A DNA stretch of 35,258 nt from Planctomycetia bacterium (GTDB lineage: Bacteria; Planctomycetota; Planctomycetia; Gemmatales; Gemmataceae): positions 1 through 35,258 of the forward strand of contig SYLG01000066.1 of assembly GCA_005808665.1 (NCBI GenBank), in the 5' to 3' direction. Position numbers and translations under genes: made by a program. The notes below the pieces were generated by a model. The model did not search any database, was not told the origin of the DNA, and saw only the letters and a list, made by a program, of their open reading frames with translations. Of the stretch, positions 8,801-16,533 are shown in pieces. Each line of letters starts with the position of its first letter. The first letter of the stretch is position 1.

Positions 8801-9140
8801 TGTGTTGGACCGACTTCCCCCGGGGGCGATCTTTTTGCGTTGCGACCGGCTGGATGCTTTGAGCCGTGGTGAGGGGAAATCGGCTCGTCAGGATATGCGG
8901 GCCCGGGGTCGGGTCACAGTCCAGGCAAGGGAGTTTTCTGGCCGGGCCGAAATGGTCACCTATGAAGATGCCAAGGAGCAAGTGATTTTTCACGGTTCCG
9001 AAGGGGCCCCGGCCGTTTTGCTTCGCCAAGTCCGGGTAGGCGCACCCCCGGAAGAGATCCGGGCCCGCAAAATCACCTATTCCCGGGGAACCGGTCAATT
9101 CAAGATCGATGATGGGCAATGGCTTGGAGGGGGCACCTAA
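5835..9140 (+). CDS. Giant single-anchor LptC/LptA (OstA)-like envelope protein
   Basis: A 1101-residue protein with one N-terminal membrane segment (about residues 6-28) and a very long periplasmic part. The body alternates beta-rich stretches that read like OstA/LptA repeats with Pro/Lys/Gly-rich linkers (about 440-480, 540-570, 610-660 and 880-950). Examples are FQGKARFFDEGQSLQADTLK near 507, MRARGRVTVQAREFSGRAEM near the C-terminus, and the closing IRARKITYSRGTGQFKIDDG. LptC has one anchor and one such jelly-roll domain, and LptA has none and one. The start is GTG at 5835, with AGGAGGA at 5817-5823; an ATG eight codons later is the alternative. It follows kdsC by 55 bases in the place occupied by lptC-lptA in E. 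coli. A role as a lipopolysaccharide bridge is inferred; no lptB follows. Confidence 0.75.
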   Translation: MWTPRRIAMLFVLFVMASTAYTGYAMILGQIDGLPPLPTALLPRDKETLPPLPPRPASRVVAKLQQAFGQECPEAHRQFKIELSSRNMVLAWDHFQIEPDGRVCLTPISVAILEKDKGDGRGPEINSIRGQAAYLRFDRPVTQIADIGSRKILGGEILGNVEVVNNRRTAARDDDIVLYVPQGPVHYSEPKKLIWTDDSIHLSDHQSKPKPTEVRGKGLQIELLAESKPVAKGGQATTKPRQDVVTGVRRIKLNSAVSMHIHVADDAGFMAKGPSAGKKPGTGSKAHVAIKTHGTFDYVFGPDSDIATFLAPKLGPNSLTPADVTLTKLHDDVGAVDQLVCEKLVLTLRKRGPRTALPEKLPTGPDQAIEITTALATGKEIIITSDAEKLEAHANELTFDNRTGKTTLKGEPNMVALIDGNTISTKTLEITHPREAQPVGKPQPGPTIHAPGPGTIELRVDNKVGEKGGDKQKNDKKDPIQAKGKTRAEWSKNLSTSTDAENGMDLLTFQGKARFFDEGQSLQADTLKLWIGDAKAPLTPGTPKPKADGPGPALATSNKTNPEVSPANKPKGKKEIQRLEAIGSVIAKSRELLIQDTGRLLIWFLDPPPNPQKGEAVPLPGAGKALPGVANQGALAPKNPASNRGPALAPESRNDKPIEISARSIETWVNRLDNKVQLDRIRTEGQVVVRQESPKPGDKGVDIRGETLQLFWSEWGSKLIVGGDLAQLRMDRILIVGPEITIDQLTNKVWVDGIGAMQMDSATTLQGVKLAKAIPFEVHWSKSMLFSGKHAEFTGDIQAEQEESRLASQGLQVFFDTPISLKEGTKRDASPKVEHIVCDRQVRVEETIREKDKLVRFQRIVAVTLSMNRLEREDQIGSPRPPPTPTHPAPTREANEVRATGPGEVRILQRGGNDPFETKPPAPGQPVSANGPKPASQKPGEEAQLKMTHISFLRSMYANNRSNTATFLEEVRVLHFPCEDPNVEVELENVLDRLPPGAIFLRCDRLDALSRGEGKSARQDMRARGRVTVQAREFSGRAEMVTYEDAKEQVIFHGSEGAPAVLLRQVRVGAPPEEIRARKITYSRGTGQFKIDDGQWLGGGT

Positions 9141-9323
9141 CCCCCTTATTAGGTTACAGCTGGGGCATTTACCACCCCGTCTCCCAACCCGGAAAGATCG
9201 CCCCCAAATCTGTTTATTGGGCACATTTGGCGCTAAATCCTGGTTTTGGCCTATTTCCTGGCCCGTTACCGCCCGTAACCCAGCCATCCAAGGATAAATG
9301 GACTGGGCAAGGGACAAAAAGGG

Positions 9324-9332
9324 TGCTATAAT
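9324..9332 (+). promoter_or_regulatory. Extended -10 promoter of the small basic gene
   Basis: TGCTATAAT is a perfect TATAAT box with the upstream TG of an extended -10. No good -35 box stands at 16-18 bases, which is common for extended -10 promoters. Transcription would start near 9340, giving a leader of about 40 bases to the ATG at 9379. Confidence 0.6.
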
Positions 9333-9352
9333 TTTCCTCTTAAGCAGCATTG

Positions 9353-9370
9353 AGCCTTTTTAGGCTGGAG
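9353..9370 (+). promoter_or_regulatory. Leader hairpin abutting the ribosome binding site
   Basis: AGCCT-TTTT-AGGCT is a perfect five-base-pair stem with a four-base loop, immediately followed by the GGAG ribosome site (9367-9370) of the small basic gene. It may modulate ribosome access, but the stem is short and this is inference. Confidence 0.35.
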
Positions 9371-9378
9371 ATTTGATT

Positions 9379-9504
9379 ATGCCTCGTAAGCGTTCCTTGA
9401 CCAAAGCGTCCAAAAAGGCCCGATTAGCCATTAAAGTGGCCCGCCGGAATGGCAATAAACCCAAGCTGGGCATTCCTCAACTCAAAAAACCAAACGCCCT
9501 TTAA
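9379..9504 (+). CDS. Small, very basic 41-residue protein
   Basis: The frame encodes 41 residues, starting MPRKRSLTKASKKARLA and ending KKPNAL, with about a third Lys/Arg and almost no acidic residues. GGAG at 9367-9370 stands eight bases before the ATG, a strong extended -10 promoter lies at 9324-9332, and a terminator-like hairpin follows at 9521-9539, so it appears to be a complete single-gene transcription unit. The composition resembles ribosome- or nucleic-acid-binding small proteins, but I do not recognise the family. It is not one of the standard small ribosomal proteins (L34, L36 or S21) by sequence. A nucleic-acid-binding role is inference from charge alone. Confidence 0.7.
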   Translation: MPRKRSLTKASKKARLAIKVARRNGNKPKLGIPQLKKPNAL

Positions 9505-9520
9505 CGACCGCCTTTTCTCC

Positions 9521-9539
9521 TGGGGCCATTCTGGCCCCA
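9521..9539 (+). terminator. Terminator-like hairpin after the small basic gene
   Basis: TGGGGCCA-TTC-TGGCCCCA is a perfect eight-base-pair GC-rich stem with a three-base loop, 17 bases after the stop codon. The downstream T-tract is poor, so intrinsic termination is plausible but not certain. Confidence 0.45.
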
Positions 9540-9646
9540 TTCCATGCCCTTTTGTCGATTGGCATCCTGCCCCCCCTTTGGGCTTGGCATCAGGTGCTGT
9601 TCTCTCGTAGGTTGGCTGGGGTATTTCCTGCCCTGGAGGCCCGTTC

Positions 9647-10624
9647 ATGAATCGTTTTTTGCCTTATTTTCGCCCTTTTCAGGGCCTGATCCTGTTTGGG
9701 TTGGTCCTTGGTCCGATCGGTTTCACCCTGGCGGTGAACGGACAGGAGGATCCCGCCCAAAAAGCCAAAACCGCCACCAACGGGTTTACCCTTCCCAAAC
9801 TCTTTTCCTTTGCCAAAGAGGGAGAGAAAAAAACCACCCCCTTTCCCGGGGTCGAACATATCGAACGGACCACGAACACCCCAAGGCAACTCACCCAACA
9901 TCTGATTTTCCTCGATCCCAAAACCCCAAACCTCCGCATCCTTTCCACCCGCCCGGAACGGGAAGGAAATCATCCGCCTGGGACCACCAAATTGGAGACC
10001 ACCCGGGCTTTCCTGGAGCGGACCAAGGCCCACATTGCCATCAATGCCAACTTTTTTGATAACGGCACTGAAGCGAAAAAAAAGGGCATCACCCGATTGT
10101 TGGGTTTGGCCATGTCCGAGGGGAACTTTGTCTCCCCATGGAGTGCCGATAATTCCCAATTCATGGATGCCATTCACTTTTCCCCACAGGGGGACATTCG
10201 TTTTCTGGAACGCCCGACAGACATTGGCGATGGCTATGCCACGCTACCTGCCACGGACCTGTATACGGCGGTAACGGGTCATGCCCGGTTGCTCCGGGCC
10301 GGAGTGATTGCCGTAAAACCTGGGGCCGATCCCAACAAGGACCTCAACCCCCGAACCGCCATTGGCCAGCACCGTGACGGGCGCCTTGTTCTTTTTGTGG
10401 TGGATGGACGAAGGCCTGGAGGCAGCCTGGGAATGGCCACCCACGAAGTGGCCCAATTCCTCCGGGATAGGGATGTGGTGGATGCCATCCAACTCGATGG
10501 AGGCGGCAGTACCACCCTGGCCCTGGGAGATGGCAAAGGCAAAGGGCGGGTGATCAACAAACCCTCGGACTTTACTGAACGAAAGGTCGGGAACAATTTA
10601 GCCTTCTCCTTTGGGAAGGAGTAA
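9647..10624 (+). CDS. Secreted phosphodiester glycosidase family protein (NAGPA/DUF2233)
   Basis: A 325-residue protein with an N-terminal signal segment (FQGLILFGLVLGPIGFTLAV) and then a linker of about 40 residues. The NAGPA-type domain covers about 85-325: AHIAINANFFDNG, NPRTAIGQ, a catalytic-region stretch VVDGRRPGGSLGM, and QLDGGGSTTLAL (D284 to S288), closing with VGNNLAFSF. Members cleave phosphodiester-linked sugars, such as the uncovering enzyme acting on mannose 6-phosphate; the bacterial substrates are mostly unknown cell-surface glycans. GGAGG at 9635-9639 stands seven bases before the ATG. The gene is alone on its strand and converges on the SMR gene. Confidence 0.88.
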   Translation: MNRFLPYFRPFQGLILFGLVLGPIGFTLAVNGQEDPAQKAKTATNGFTLPKLFSFAKEGEKKTTPFPGVEHIERTTNTPRQLTQHLIFLDPKTPNLRILSTRPEREGNHPPGTTKLETTRAFLERTKAHIAINANFFDNGTEAKKKGITRLLGLAMSEGNFVSPWSADNSQFMDAIHFSPQGDIRFLERPTDIGDGYATLPATDLYTAVTGHARLLRAGVIAVKPGADPNKDLNPRTAIGQHRDGRLVLFVVDGRRPGGSLGMATHEVAQFLRDRDVVDAIQLDGGGSTTLALGDGKGKGRVINKPSDFTERKVGNNLAFSFGKE

Positions 10625-10627
10625 CCC

Positions 10628-10678
10628 AATCCCGGGCCCATTTTCCCGATCCAAATGCGGTTCAGGTCCCCCGGGATT
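10628..10678. terminator. Inverted repeat between convergent genes
   Basis: AATCCCGGG (10628-10636) and CCCGGGATT (10670-10678) are perfect nine-base inverted repeats separated by 33 bases, between the glycosidase stop (10624) and running into the end of the convergent SMR gene (10662). A bidirectional terminator is possible; the long loop and missing T-tracts keep confidence low. Confidence 0.25.
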
Positions 10679-11042
10679 CTTCGCTGACAGGAACCACCGG
10701 GTCGGCGGTTTCGCCATGTCCTGAGTTTTTGGATAGCAAATTGAGCACAAGCACACCAGCAACAATCAGGGCAAACCCAACCCAGCCCCAGGCGTCCACC
10801 CGTTCTCCGTTAAAGACCCAAGCCAACACGACGATAAAAACCAAACCCAGTCCCGACCAAAGAGCATAGGCCACCCCGGTGGGAATCTTCTGTACTGTAA
10901 GTGTAAGAAAAAAAATCGCAGAGCCGTAGCCTGCGATTACCAGCAAAGTAGGACCAAGGCGGGTGAAACCGGTACTGGCTTTAAGGGCCGTGGTTCCAAT
11001 CACCTCGGACAGGATGGCAAGAAAGAGCCAAAGGTAGTGCAT
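10662..11042 (-). CDS. Small multidrug resistance (SMR/EmrE-type) transporter
   Basis: A 126-residue protein with four hydrophobic helices. The essential membrane glutamate is present at E13 ([12 protein letters not shown]). Later conserved blocks are [15 protein letters not shown] and [17 protein letters not shown]. The family exchanges protons for cationic drugs, guanidinium or polyamines, usually as a dual-topology dimer. A hydrophilic tail of about 20 residues ([11 protein letters not shown] onward) is longer than in EmrE. The ATG is 14 bases after the M48 protease stop and has AGGGA before it, so the two genes are probably cotranscribed. Substrate class cannot be told from the sequence. 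Confidence 0.9.
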   Translation of the reverse strand: MHYLWLFLAILSEVIGTTALKASTGFTRLGPTLLVIAGYGSAIFFLTLTVQKIPTGVAYALWSGLGLVFIVVLAWVFNGERVDAWGWVGFALIVAGVLVLNLLSKNSGHGETADPVVPVSEESRGT

Positions 11043-11056
11043 GAGGGTCCCTGCGA

Positions 11057-12847
11057 TCAGGCAGCAAGGGCCTCCCTTGGGGCAGGAATGTCAAGTGCTG
11101 CCGAAAGGCAAAGAAGAATGACCCTTTCCGATTCTGTCCAGACCTGATCCTGGCGGATGAGAACAGAACAGGCATCGACCAACCGGTGCCGCAATCCTTC
11201 GGGCGCCAAGGCCAGGACACTCAGGTATTTCCTGTCGGGAACGGAAGTCAAAACGGCGGGCAGGGGTTCCGCTGGATGCACCTTGGTCAATTGTTGAATG
11301 GCCTTTTTCCAACCTGTTTCAAGGGCCATGCCAGACATCCCCCCGGCTTTGGCCACCGAGCCCAAAACATGAATGGCAGCCGCATACCGGGGGGCTCCTT
11401 TCCCCATGGCCATTTTTTGCCTGGGGTCCAAAAGCCAAAGGGAAAGAACCTGCCGGAAACAGGCATTGAAAAGGTCGGTTGGCGGGGAACTTTGCTCAAG
11501 CTTTTGGAACATGGCATTTTTTTGCCCAAGGGAAAATTGCCTGATCCAGGGGGCCAGCAGGGCCATTTGCCTGGCCTTTTCCAAGGGTGTCCAATGGATG
11601 GATGCTCCTGCCAAAGGGGAAACGCCCGCCACGGAAGCCAAGGGGACCCCCGCCAGGGATTGCGCAAGGACAGCAGCATCCAGGGCCGATTCTATCCTGG
11701 CATTTTCCCTTTTTGGCTTGGGAACGGGTGGTGGGTTATCCCCATTTCCCGCCAAACCTTTTATCAATTCACTTGAAATGGCTCCCTCCCCGCGGGCCAA
11801 ATCCTGAGCATTATCCTGATTGGCCCTGAGAAACTGACCATCCCAATGGGGATCAATGCGGCGAATTCGCTCCCTTAGGGGTGGGTGGGAATCCAGCGAC
11901 AAAAAACTTGACCGTTTGAGGCCACAGGCAAAAAACATATGGTTCACCTCGGTCGCCTCGGCGGACCGGATCACCCCGTGATCGGCAAAGCCCCCGATCT
12001 TTTTGAGGGCTCCGGCGATGCCATCAGGATTTCGGGTGAATTGGACCGCACTGGCATCGGCCAGAAATTCCCGCTGGCGGCTGATGGCAGCCTGAATCAG
12101 CCGGGCGAAAAATGTCCCCACGAGTCCCAGGATCCACAACGCAATTCCAAAAAGGAAAAGCCCAAAAACAAGACCGGCGGCACCATCTTTGCCCTTTCCA
12201 GAGCTGCTATTGGACCCTGAGGACATCCGGACATTGCCCAACAGCCGCACCAGGATTTCGCCAAAAAAACTCAACACCACCAGACCAAATATCAGCCCCA
12301 TCAGCCGGATGTTCAATCGCATGTCCCCATTCAGGATGTGACTGTATTCGTGGGCTATGACCCCTTGCAGTTCATCGCGACTCAAAGTTTCAATACAACC
12401 CCGGGTGACTCCGATCACGGCATCACTGGGCGAATATCCCGCCGCAAAGGCATTGATCCCCGATTCCTCAAGGAGATACACAGGGGGTACGGAGATGCCC
12501 GCAGCAAGGGCGATCTCCTCGACTATGTTGAGCAACCTCCTTTGGGTGGGGTCAAGGTCTCCTCCGGGATGAAGCAAAACTCCCCCCAGTGATTCCGCAA
12601 CGCTTTTGCCTCCACCAAACGAGAGCTGAACCGTTCGCACCAGCGATCCACCGCCAATGACAAGGACAAAAAAGAGGGCTATTCCGACAGATGATACCCA
12701 ATAGGCAGGGTCCTGATGGCGGTCCTTGAAGCCTAACCAAAGGGCCACCTCGAACAGGCCGACAATCACCACCATGGCCGAAGCCAAAAGGACAAGCAGC
12801 CATGCTGTTCGCCCCCGGGCCTGGTCTTGATGGTGAAAGAAATTCAT
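11057..12847 (-). CDS. HtpX-like M48 zinc metalloprotease with long C-terminal extension
   Basis: A 596-residue membrane protease. Two N-terminal membrane segments (about 15-35 and 50-72) are followed by the catalytic domain with HEYSH at 166-170 and the third zinc ligand at E260 ([12 protein letters not shown]). Two more hydrophobic segments lie at about 182-200 and 225-250. HtpX itself is about 290 residues; here about 260 extra residues follow the catalytic domain (after [18 protein letters not shown]), ending in a helical stretch ([20 protein letters not shown]) that resembles TerB-like domains seen in some M48 proteins. The upstream neighbour is a lemA gene, a frequent partner of htpX. 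The role is inferred as membrane-protein quality control. Confidence 0.9.
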   Translation of the reverse strand: MNFFHHQDQARGRTAWLLVLLASAMVVIVGLFEVALWLGFKDRHQDPAYWVSSVGIALFFVLVIGGGSLVRTVQLSFGGGKSVAESLGGVLLHPGGDLDPTQRRLLNIVEEIALAAGISVPPVYLLEESGINAFAAGYSPSDAVIGVTRGCIETLSRDELQGVIAHEYSHILNGDMRLNIRLMGLIFGLVVLSFFGEILVRLLGNVRMSSGSNSSSGKGKDGAAGLVFGLFLFGIALWILGLVGTFFARLIQAAISRQREFLADASAVQFTRNPDGIAGALKKIGGFADHGVIRSAEATEVNHMFFACGLKRSSFLSLDSHPPLRERIRRIDPHWDGQFLRANQDNAQDLARGEGAISSELIKGLAGNGDNPPPVPKPKRENARIESALDAAVLAQSLAGVPLASVAGVSPLAGASIHWTPLEKARQMALLAPWIRQFSLGQKNAMFQKLEQSSPPTDLFNACFRQVLSLWLLDPRQKMAMGKGAPRYAAAIHVLGSVAKAGGMSGMALETGWKKAIQQLTKVHPAEPLPAVLTSVPDRKYLSVLALAPEGLRHRLVDACSVLIRQDQVWTESERVILLCLSAALDIPAPREALAA

Positions 12848-12898
12848 GGGAGGGAATTCCCTGTGGCCGGGATTAACGACTAACGCAAAGCGATAGGG

Positions 12899-13522
12899 TT
12901 AAAACTTGACCTGGACGGCCTCGCGATCCGATGGGTTTTCAAGCTCGAACAGGCTGGCGGGATAGAAGCCAAACATCCCGGCAAACACCAAAGCGGGAAA
13001 ACCCTCACGGTAGGTGTTGTAATCCGTGACTTGGTCGTTGAAGCCCTGGCGGGCAAAGGCGATACGGTTTTCCGTGGAAGAAAGTTCCTCTTGCAGAGTG
13101 GCCATGTTCTGGTTGGCTTTGAGGTCGGGATAGGCTTCCGCCAGGGCAAACAATTTGTCAAGGCCCGCCATGAGTTGGCCCTCGGCTACGGCCAATTGCT
13201 TCATGGATTCTGGCTGGCCTGGATTGGCGGCAACTTTGCTGGTAAGGTTCGCCGCAGTGTTTCTTGCAGAAATCACCGCCTCAAGGGTTCCCCTTTCATG
13301 GGCCATGTAACCCTTCACGGTTTCGACAAGATTGGGAATCAGGTCATGACGGCGTTTGAGTTGAACATCGATTTGGCTAAAGCCGTTCTTGTAACGATTT
13401 CGTTTGGTAACCAGATTATTGTAAACGGCGATCGAATAAAGGATCAGGATACCAACAAAAACGGCCAATCCAATGAGGACGATCATCCATGGGGATAGAT
13501 CAGGGCCCGCTTGTCCGAGCAT
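12899..13522 (-). CDS. lemA: LemA family membrane protein
   Basis: A 207-residue protein with one membrane segment (about 12-34, MIVLIGLAVFVGILILYSIA) and then the LemA four-helix domain: YNNLVTKRNRYKNGFSQIDV, the RRHDLIPNLVETVKGYMAHE helix, and the closing STENRIAFARQGFNDQV. The start was set at the ATG at 13522, preceded by AAAGGAG at nine bases; a longer frame back to 13615 would add a tail with no leader character. The gene lies 51 bases upstream of the M48 protease, a common LemA-HtpX arrangement. LemA function is not settled; a scaffold or envelope-stress role is suggested by context. Confidence 0.92.
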   Translation of the reverse strand: MLGQAGPDLSPWMIVLIGLAVFVGILILYSIAVYNNLVTKRNRYKNGFSQIDVQLKRRHDLIPNLVETVKGYMAHERGTLEAVISARNTAANLTSKVAANPGQPESMKQLAVAEGQLMAGLDKLFALAEAYPDLKANQNMATLQEELSSTENRIAFARQGFNDQVTDYNTYREGFPALVFAGMFGFYPASLFELENPSDREAVQVKF

Positions 13523-13787
13523 GGAAACAGACTCCTTTGGGTAAATGGGTCCAGGGGATGCGGACCAAATGGCCATAGTCCCTGGGAAACCCAACGACCA
13601 TGGGCTTCTGTTCACAGTTTACCATGTTTGCCCAAAAGTGGGTAATTTCTCCTCCCCTGCCATGCCAAAACGGGTACGGTTGCACGAACCCAAAAGGTCA
13701 ACTAAAATGCAAGGAACCCGTGATCGGGTCCCGAAGGCCTTCTTTTCTTTGGCCTTTTTGCAATCTCCATTTTCAGGGAGTATTTCC

Positions 13788-14192
13788 ATGTTACGAATCG
13801 GAATTTTGGCACTGATTTTGTCTACCTTGTCGGTCTCCCTTTTGGGTTCCGCGGAAACCAACACCAAAAACCTCCAGGGTGCCTGGGTCAGGGAAGTGGA
13901 CGACTTCAAAATAGAACTGGATTTCAAAGGCAACAAACTCAACATCACCCTGGCCAGGGGTGAAAACAAGGTCCAATTGGACACCGACTATTCCGCCGGC
14001 CGGGACAAAACGGTTTTTGGCCGCATTGTTAACATCAAGGAGGATGGCCTTCAACCCGCAACCGAAAAGGGGGACCTCTTTTCCCTCGCCATCGAGGTTG
14101 AGGAAGGCAAAATTGTCGTGAAAGAACTCAAAGGGAGCAAAACGAGCGATGATGCCAAGAAACTGATCGAAGGCGATTACAAGAAGAAATAG
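13788..14192 (+). CDS. Small secreted protein, lipocalin-like, unknown function
   Basis: A 134-residue protein with a signal peptide (LRIGILALILSTLSVSLLGSA) and then a mainly beta domain opening NLQGAWVREVDDFKIELDF and ending in a Lys-rich tail (KKLIEGDYKKK). The LQGxW opening resembles the planctomycete lipocalin-like TIGR03067 group, but the rest is too divergent to be sure. AGGGAG at 13775-13780 stands seven bases before the ATG. It is divergent from lemA and about 230 bases upstream of the kinase-WD40 gene. The function is unknown. Confidence 0.75.
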   Translation: MLRIGILALILSTLSVSLLGSAETNTKNLQGAWVREVDDFKIELDFKGNKLNITLARGENKVQLDTDYSAGRDKTVFGRIVNIKEDGLQPATEKGDLFSLAIEVEEGKIVVKELKGSKTSDDAKKLIEGDYKKK

Positions 14193-14343
14193 CTTTTTCA
14201 GGAAGGGCCAAGGCTTTGGGAGGAGCTGACCCTGTTGGCCGGACACTTGGCTTGAAGCCTCCTGCCTCTGGACAAGCGTCCTTGTTTTATCGGGTTTTCA
14301 AAGAGTATTGGGAATAAGGGATTGCTTTTAACGATAGAATAAG

Positions 14344-14373
14344 GCTGCCCTTAGGCATTTTCCAAAGGGCAGC
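14344..14373 (+). promoter_or_regulatory. Hairpin in the leader of the kinase-WD40 gene
   Basis: GCTGCCCTT and AAGGGCAGC form a perfect nine-base-pair stem around a 12-base loop. It ends 49 bases before the ATG at 14423 and has no T-tract on either strand, so it looks more like an RNA structure or operator than an intrinsic terminator. Apart from this I see nothing in 14193-14422. Confidence 0.4.
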
Positions 14374-14422
14374 AAAAGAGAACCGGATCCGATTTCCCTT
14401 TTGCCCGATTCGGGAATCCACC

Positions 14423-16348
14423 ATGAACGAAACCGCAGGGCAATGGCCGCAAATCGAAGATTGGCAGGCGGCACTCCAGGAGCCTCACAAGCACTTCCTC
14501 GACCACGATTTGTCCGGTTGTGCCTTGGAGCGGGAATCCGAAAAAGAGGATAGCCCGGCTCTGCCTCCCCTATTGGGGGATAATTCTGTTGTGTTCCGGA
14601 TGCGGGCCCGGTTCCAGAAACGCCATGCCGTCAAATTTTGGTTACGCCAAGTCCACAGTCGCATTTCCCGCTATGGGGCCCTTGAACCGGTTTGGCCTGC
14701 TGCCCCCTTTCTGGCGGGGTGGCGCATTTTACCCGAAGGCATTCGCCTCATCCGCCCCTATCCCGTGTTGGACATGGATTTCCTTGGCGGCGTTCGATTG
14801 GACGAATTCCTCGCCAAAAAATACCTCGATCCTGCCGCCATGGATGAACTGCTCAAAGCGTGGTTCGCCCTTTCCCAAGCGATGGAAGGCCCCGGATGGT
14901 CCCATGGGGATTTGCGCCCGGATAACATCCTCGTCCTGCAGCGTCCTGATGAATCGATGCGTCTCAGGCTTGTCGATTATGACGGTTTCTTTGTCAAGGA
15001 TGCAGAGCTTCCCCCTTCGGGTTCGTTCGGAAGGCCTGATTTTCAACATCCCCTTCGCCGTGCCCTTAAATACGAAGGAGCCTTGGCCGACCGGTTTCCC
15101 TTTTTGTTACATGCGACGGCCTTTGCCGCGATCCGGGCCAAAGGGGGCAAAATTTGGGCCCGCCATGGAGGGGGAGCCGGAACCCTGTTTTCCAATCTGG
15201 ACCTGGTCAAACCCGGCCGTTCCGAACTTCTTGGCGAATGTATCGATTCGCAAGACCCCGACCTTCGGGTTTTGGCGGAACATCTTGTCCGTGCTTTATC
15301 CAATCCGATTGAGGAAACGCCCCCCCTTGATGCCATTGGGGTGTCGTGGCTAAAAAAAATGGCTCCCAAAAAAGGATCAAACACTCCTTTGGTTGCCGGG
15401 GCAAAAGACTCCTCCCAGGCCGCCGAAAAATCGACAGTCGCTCCCATTACCTCTTTGGCGTTTTCTCCCGATCAAAAGCAAATTGCGGTAGGAAATCAGG
15501 ATGGCTTGGTCAGGATCATGGACCGATCCGGCAAGCGGACGGTGGCCAGGTTTTCCGATCACCGTTCCCAAATAAACGCCTTGGCGTTTTCGGCCAACGG
15601 ACAAATGGTTTATAGTGCCGGTATGGACCGCCTCGTCTGTGCGTTTCAGTGGGTCCAGCAAGAATCACCCTGGCACCATTTCGCCCATAACCACTCCACC
15701 ACCTGCCTTGCTGTCGACCGGATGGGCGAGTTTCTCCTTACCGGGGGAGGCGATGGAACCATTGTCCTTCGGACCCTGGAAACGCTCAAAGATTCCGAAC
15801 CCTTAAAAGCCCATAGGGGCCGGGTGAGCGGTTGCACCTTCCTGGGCAACCTGGTCGTGACGACAGGCCTTGATGATGGCAAGGTGGCGACTTGGCAAAC
15901 AAGGGGCTTGACCCCCTTGGCCAAAGCCGATTTTCATGGCGATTGCATCCTTGACATGGATGCCAATGCCCATGTCAAGCTCATTGCCCTTTCGGTTTCC
16001 TCCCGTCGCATCGGTTTCTTCGAGCCAAATACCCTGAAGCGTTGTTCCCTGAAAATCGAAACCATGGTCACCGTCCATACCTTGCGATTTTCCCCCAAGG
16101 GCACCTACCTGGCCGGGGGCTGTGCGGATGGTTCGGTTCGGGTTTGGCATACCCAAAGTGGCAAATTGGTAGGCCATTTGATGGTTCATGCCAAAAAACC
16201 CATCCTCGCGGTAATCTGGCTGGCCGGAGGCGGTGGACTTTTGGTGGGAACAGCCGATGGTCAGGTCAGGAAATACAGCCTGGGGTGGCTTCGTTTCCAT
16301 GCCTTCTTCCGGCCAAAAGAGGTGGACAAACCGGAATCCCGCCATTAA
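14423..16348 (+). CDS. YegI-like protein kinase fused to WD40 repeats
   Basis: A 641-residue protein without an obvious signal peptide or membrane helix. The first 310 residues match the YegI-type kinase pattern: a GDNSVVFRM loop, the VAIK-like lysine K71 (HAVKFW), YPVLDMDFLGGVRL, the catalytic loop HGDLRPDNIL (H161-N168, with D163 and N168), the metal-binding LVDYDG (D185 and D187), and RPDFQHPLR. All key kinase residues seem present, so it could be active. From about 336 to 625 it has WD40-type repeats (ITSLAFSPDQKQIAVGNQDG, HTLRFSPKGTYLAGGCADG) that probably form a propeller for protein binding. The start follows a gap with a hairpin; no strong ribosome site is seen. The partner and the signal are unknown. 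Confidence 0.85.
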   Translation: MNETAGQWPQIEDWQAALQEPHKHFLDHDLSGCALERESEKEDSPALPPLLGDNSVVFRMRARFQKRHAVKFWLRQVHSRISRYGALEPVWPAAPFLAGWRILPEGIRLIRPYPVLDMDFLGGVRLDEFLAKKYLDPAAMDELLKAWFALSQAMEGPGWSHGDLRPDNILVLQRPDESMRLRLVDYDGFFVKDAELPPSGSFGRPDFQHPLRRALKYEGALADRFPFLLHATAFAAIRAKGGKIWARHGGGAGTLFSNLDLVKPGRSELLGECIDSQDPDLRVLAEHLVRALSNPIEETPPLDAIGVSWLKKMAPKKGSNTPLVAGAKDSSQAAEKSTVAPITSLAFSPDQKQIAVGNQDGLVRIMDRSGKRTVARFSDHRSQINALAFSANGQMVYSAGMDRLVCAFQWVQQESPWHHFAHNHSTTCLAVDRMGEFLLTGGGDGTIVLRTLETLKDSEPLKAHRGRVSGCTFLGNLVVTTGLDDGKVATWQTRGLTPLAKADFHGDCILDMDANAHVKLIALSVSSRRIGFFEPNTLKRCSLKIETMVTVHTLRFSPKGTYLAGGCADGSVRVWHTQSGKLVGHLMVHAKKPILAVIWLAGGGGLLVGTADGQVRKYSLGWLRFHAFFRPKEVDKPESRH

Positions 16349-16421
16349 CCCTCTGGCAAGGTTTTTTCCCAAAAAGGAAACAGGACCTAATGCTTTTGTG
16401 TTTGGATTCGTTCCTGCACTG

Positions 16422-16533
16422 CCTCTGATTAGAGGGGGGGTTGACGATTTTTGTCCCAATTTGGATCTCTGAGCGTGGGTGAAACACTTTACGAACCACC
16501 CCGCCCTGACGGGCACCCCTCCATAGAGGGGAA
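16422..16533. mobile_element. MITE-like palindromic element, copy 4 (degenerate left arm)
   Basis: The left arm is decayed (cctctgattagaggggg). The right arm is intact: accaccccgccctgacgggc followed by acccctcc and atagaggggaat. The core keeps aatttggat and cactttacga from copy 1. It begins 74 bases after the kinase-WD40 stop. Confidence 0.5.
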
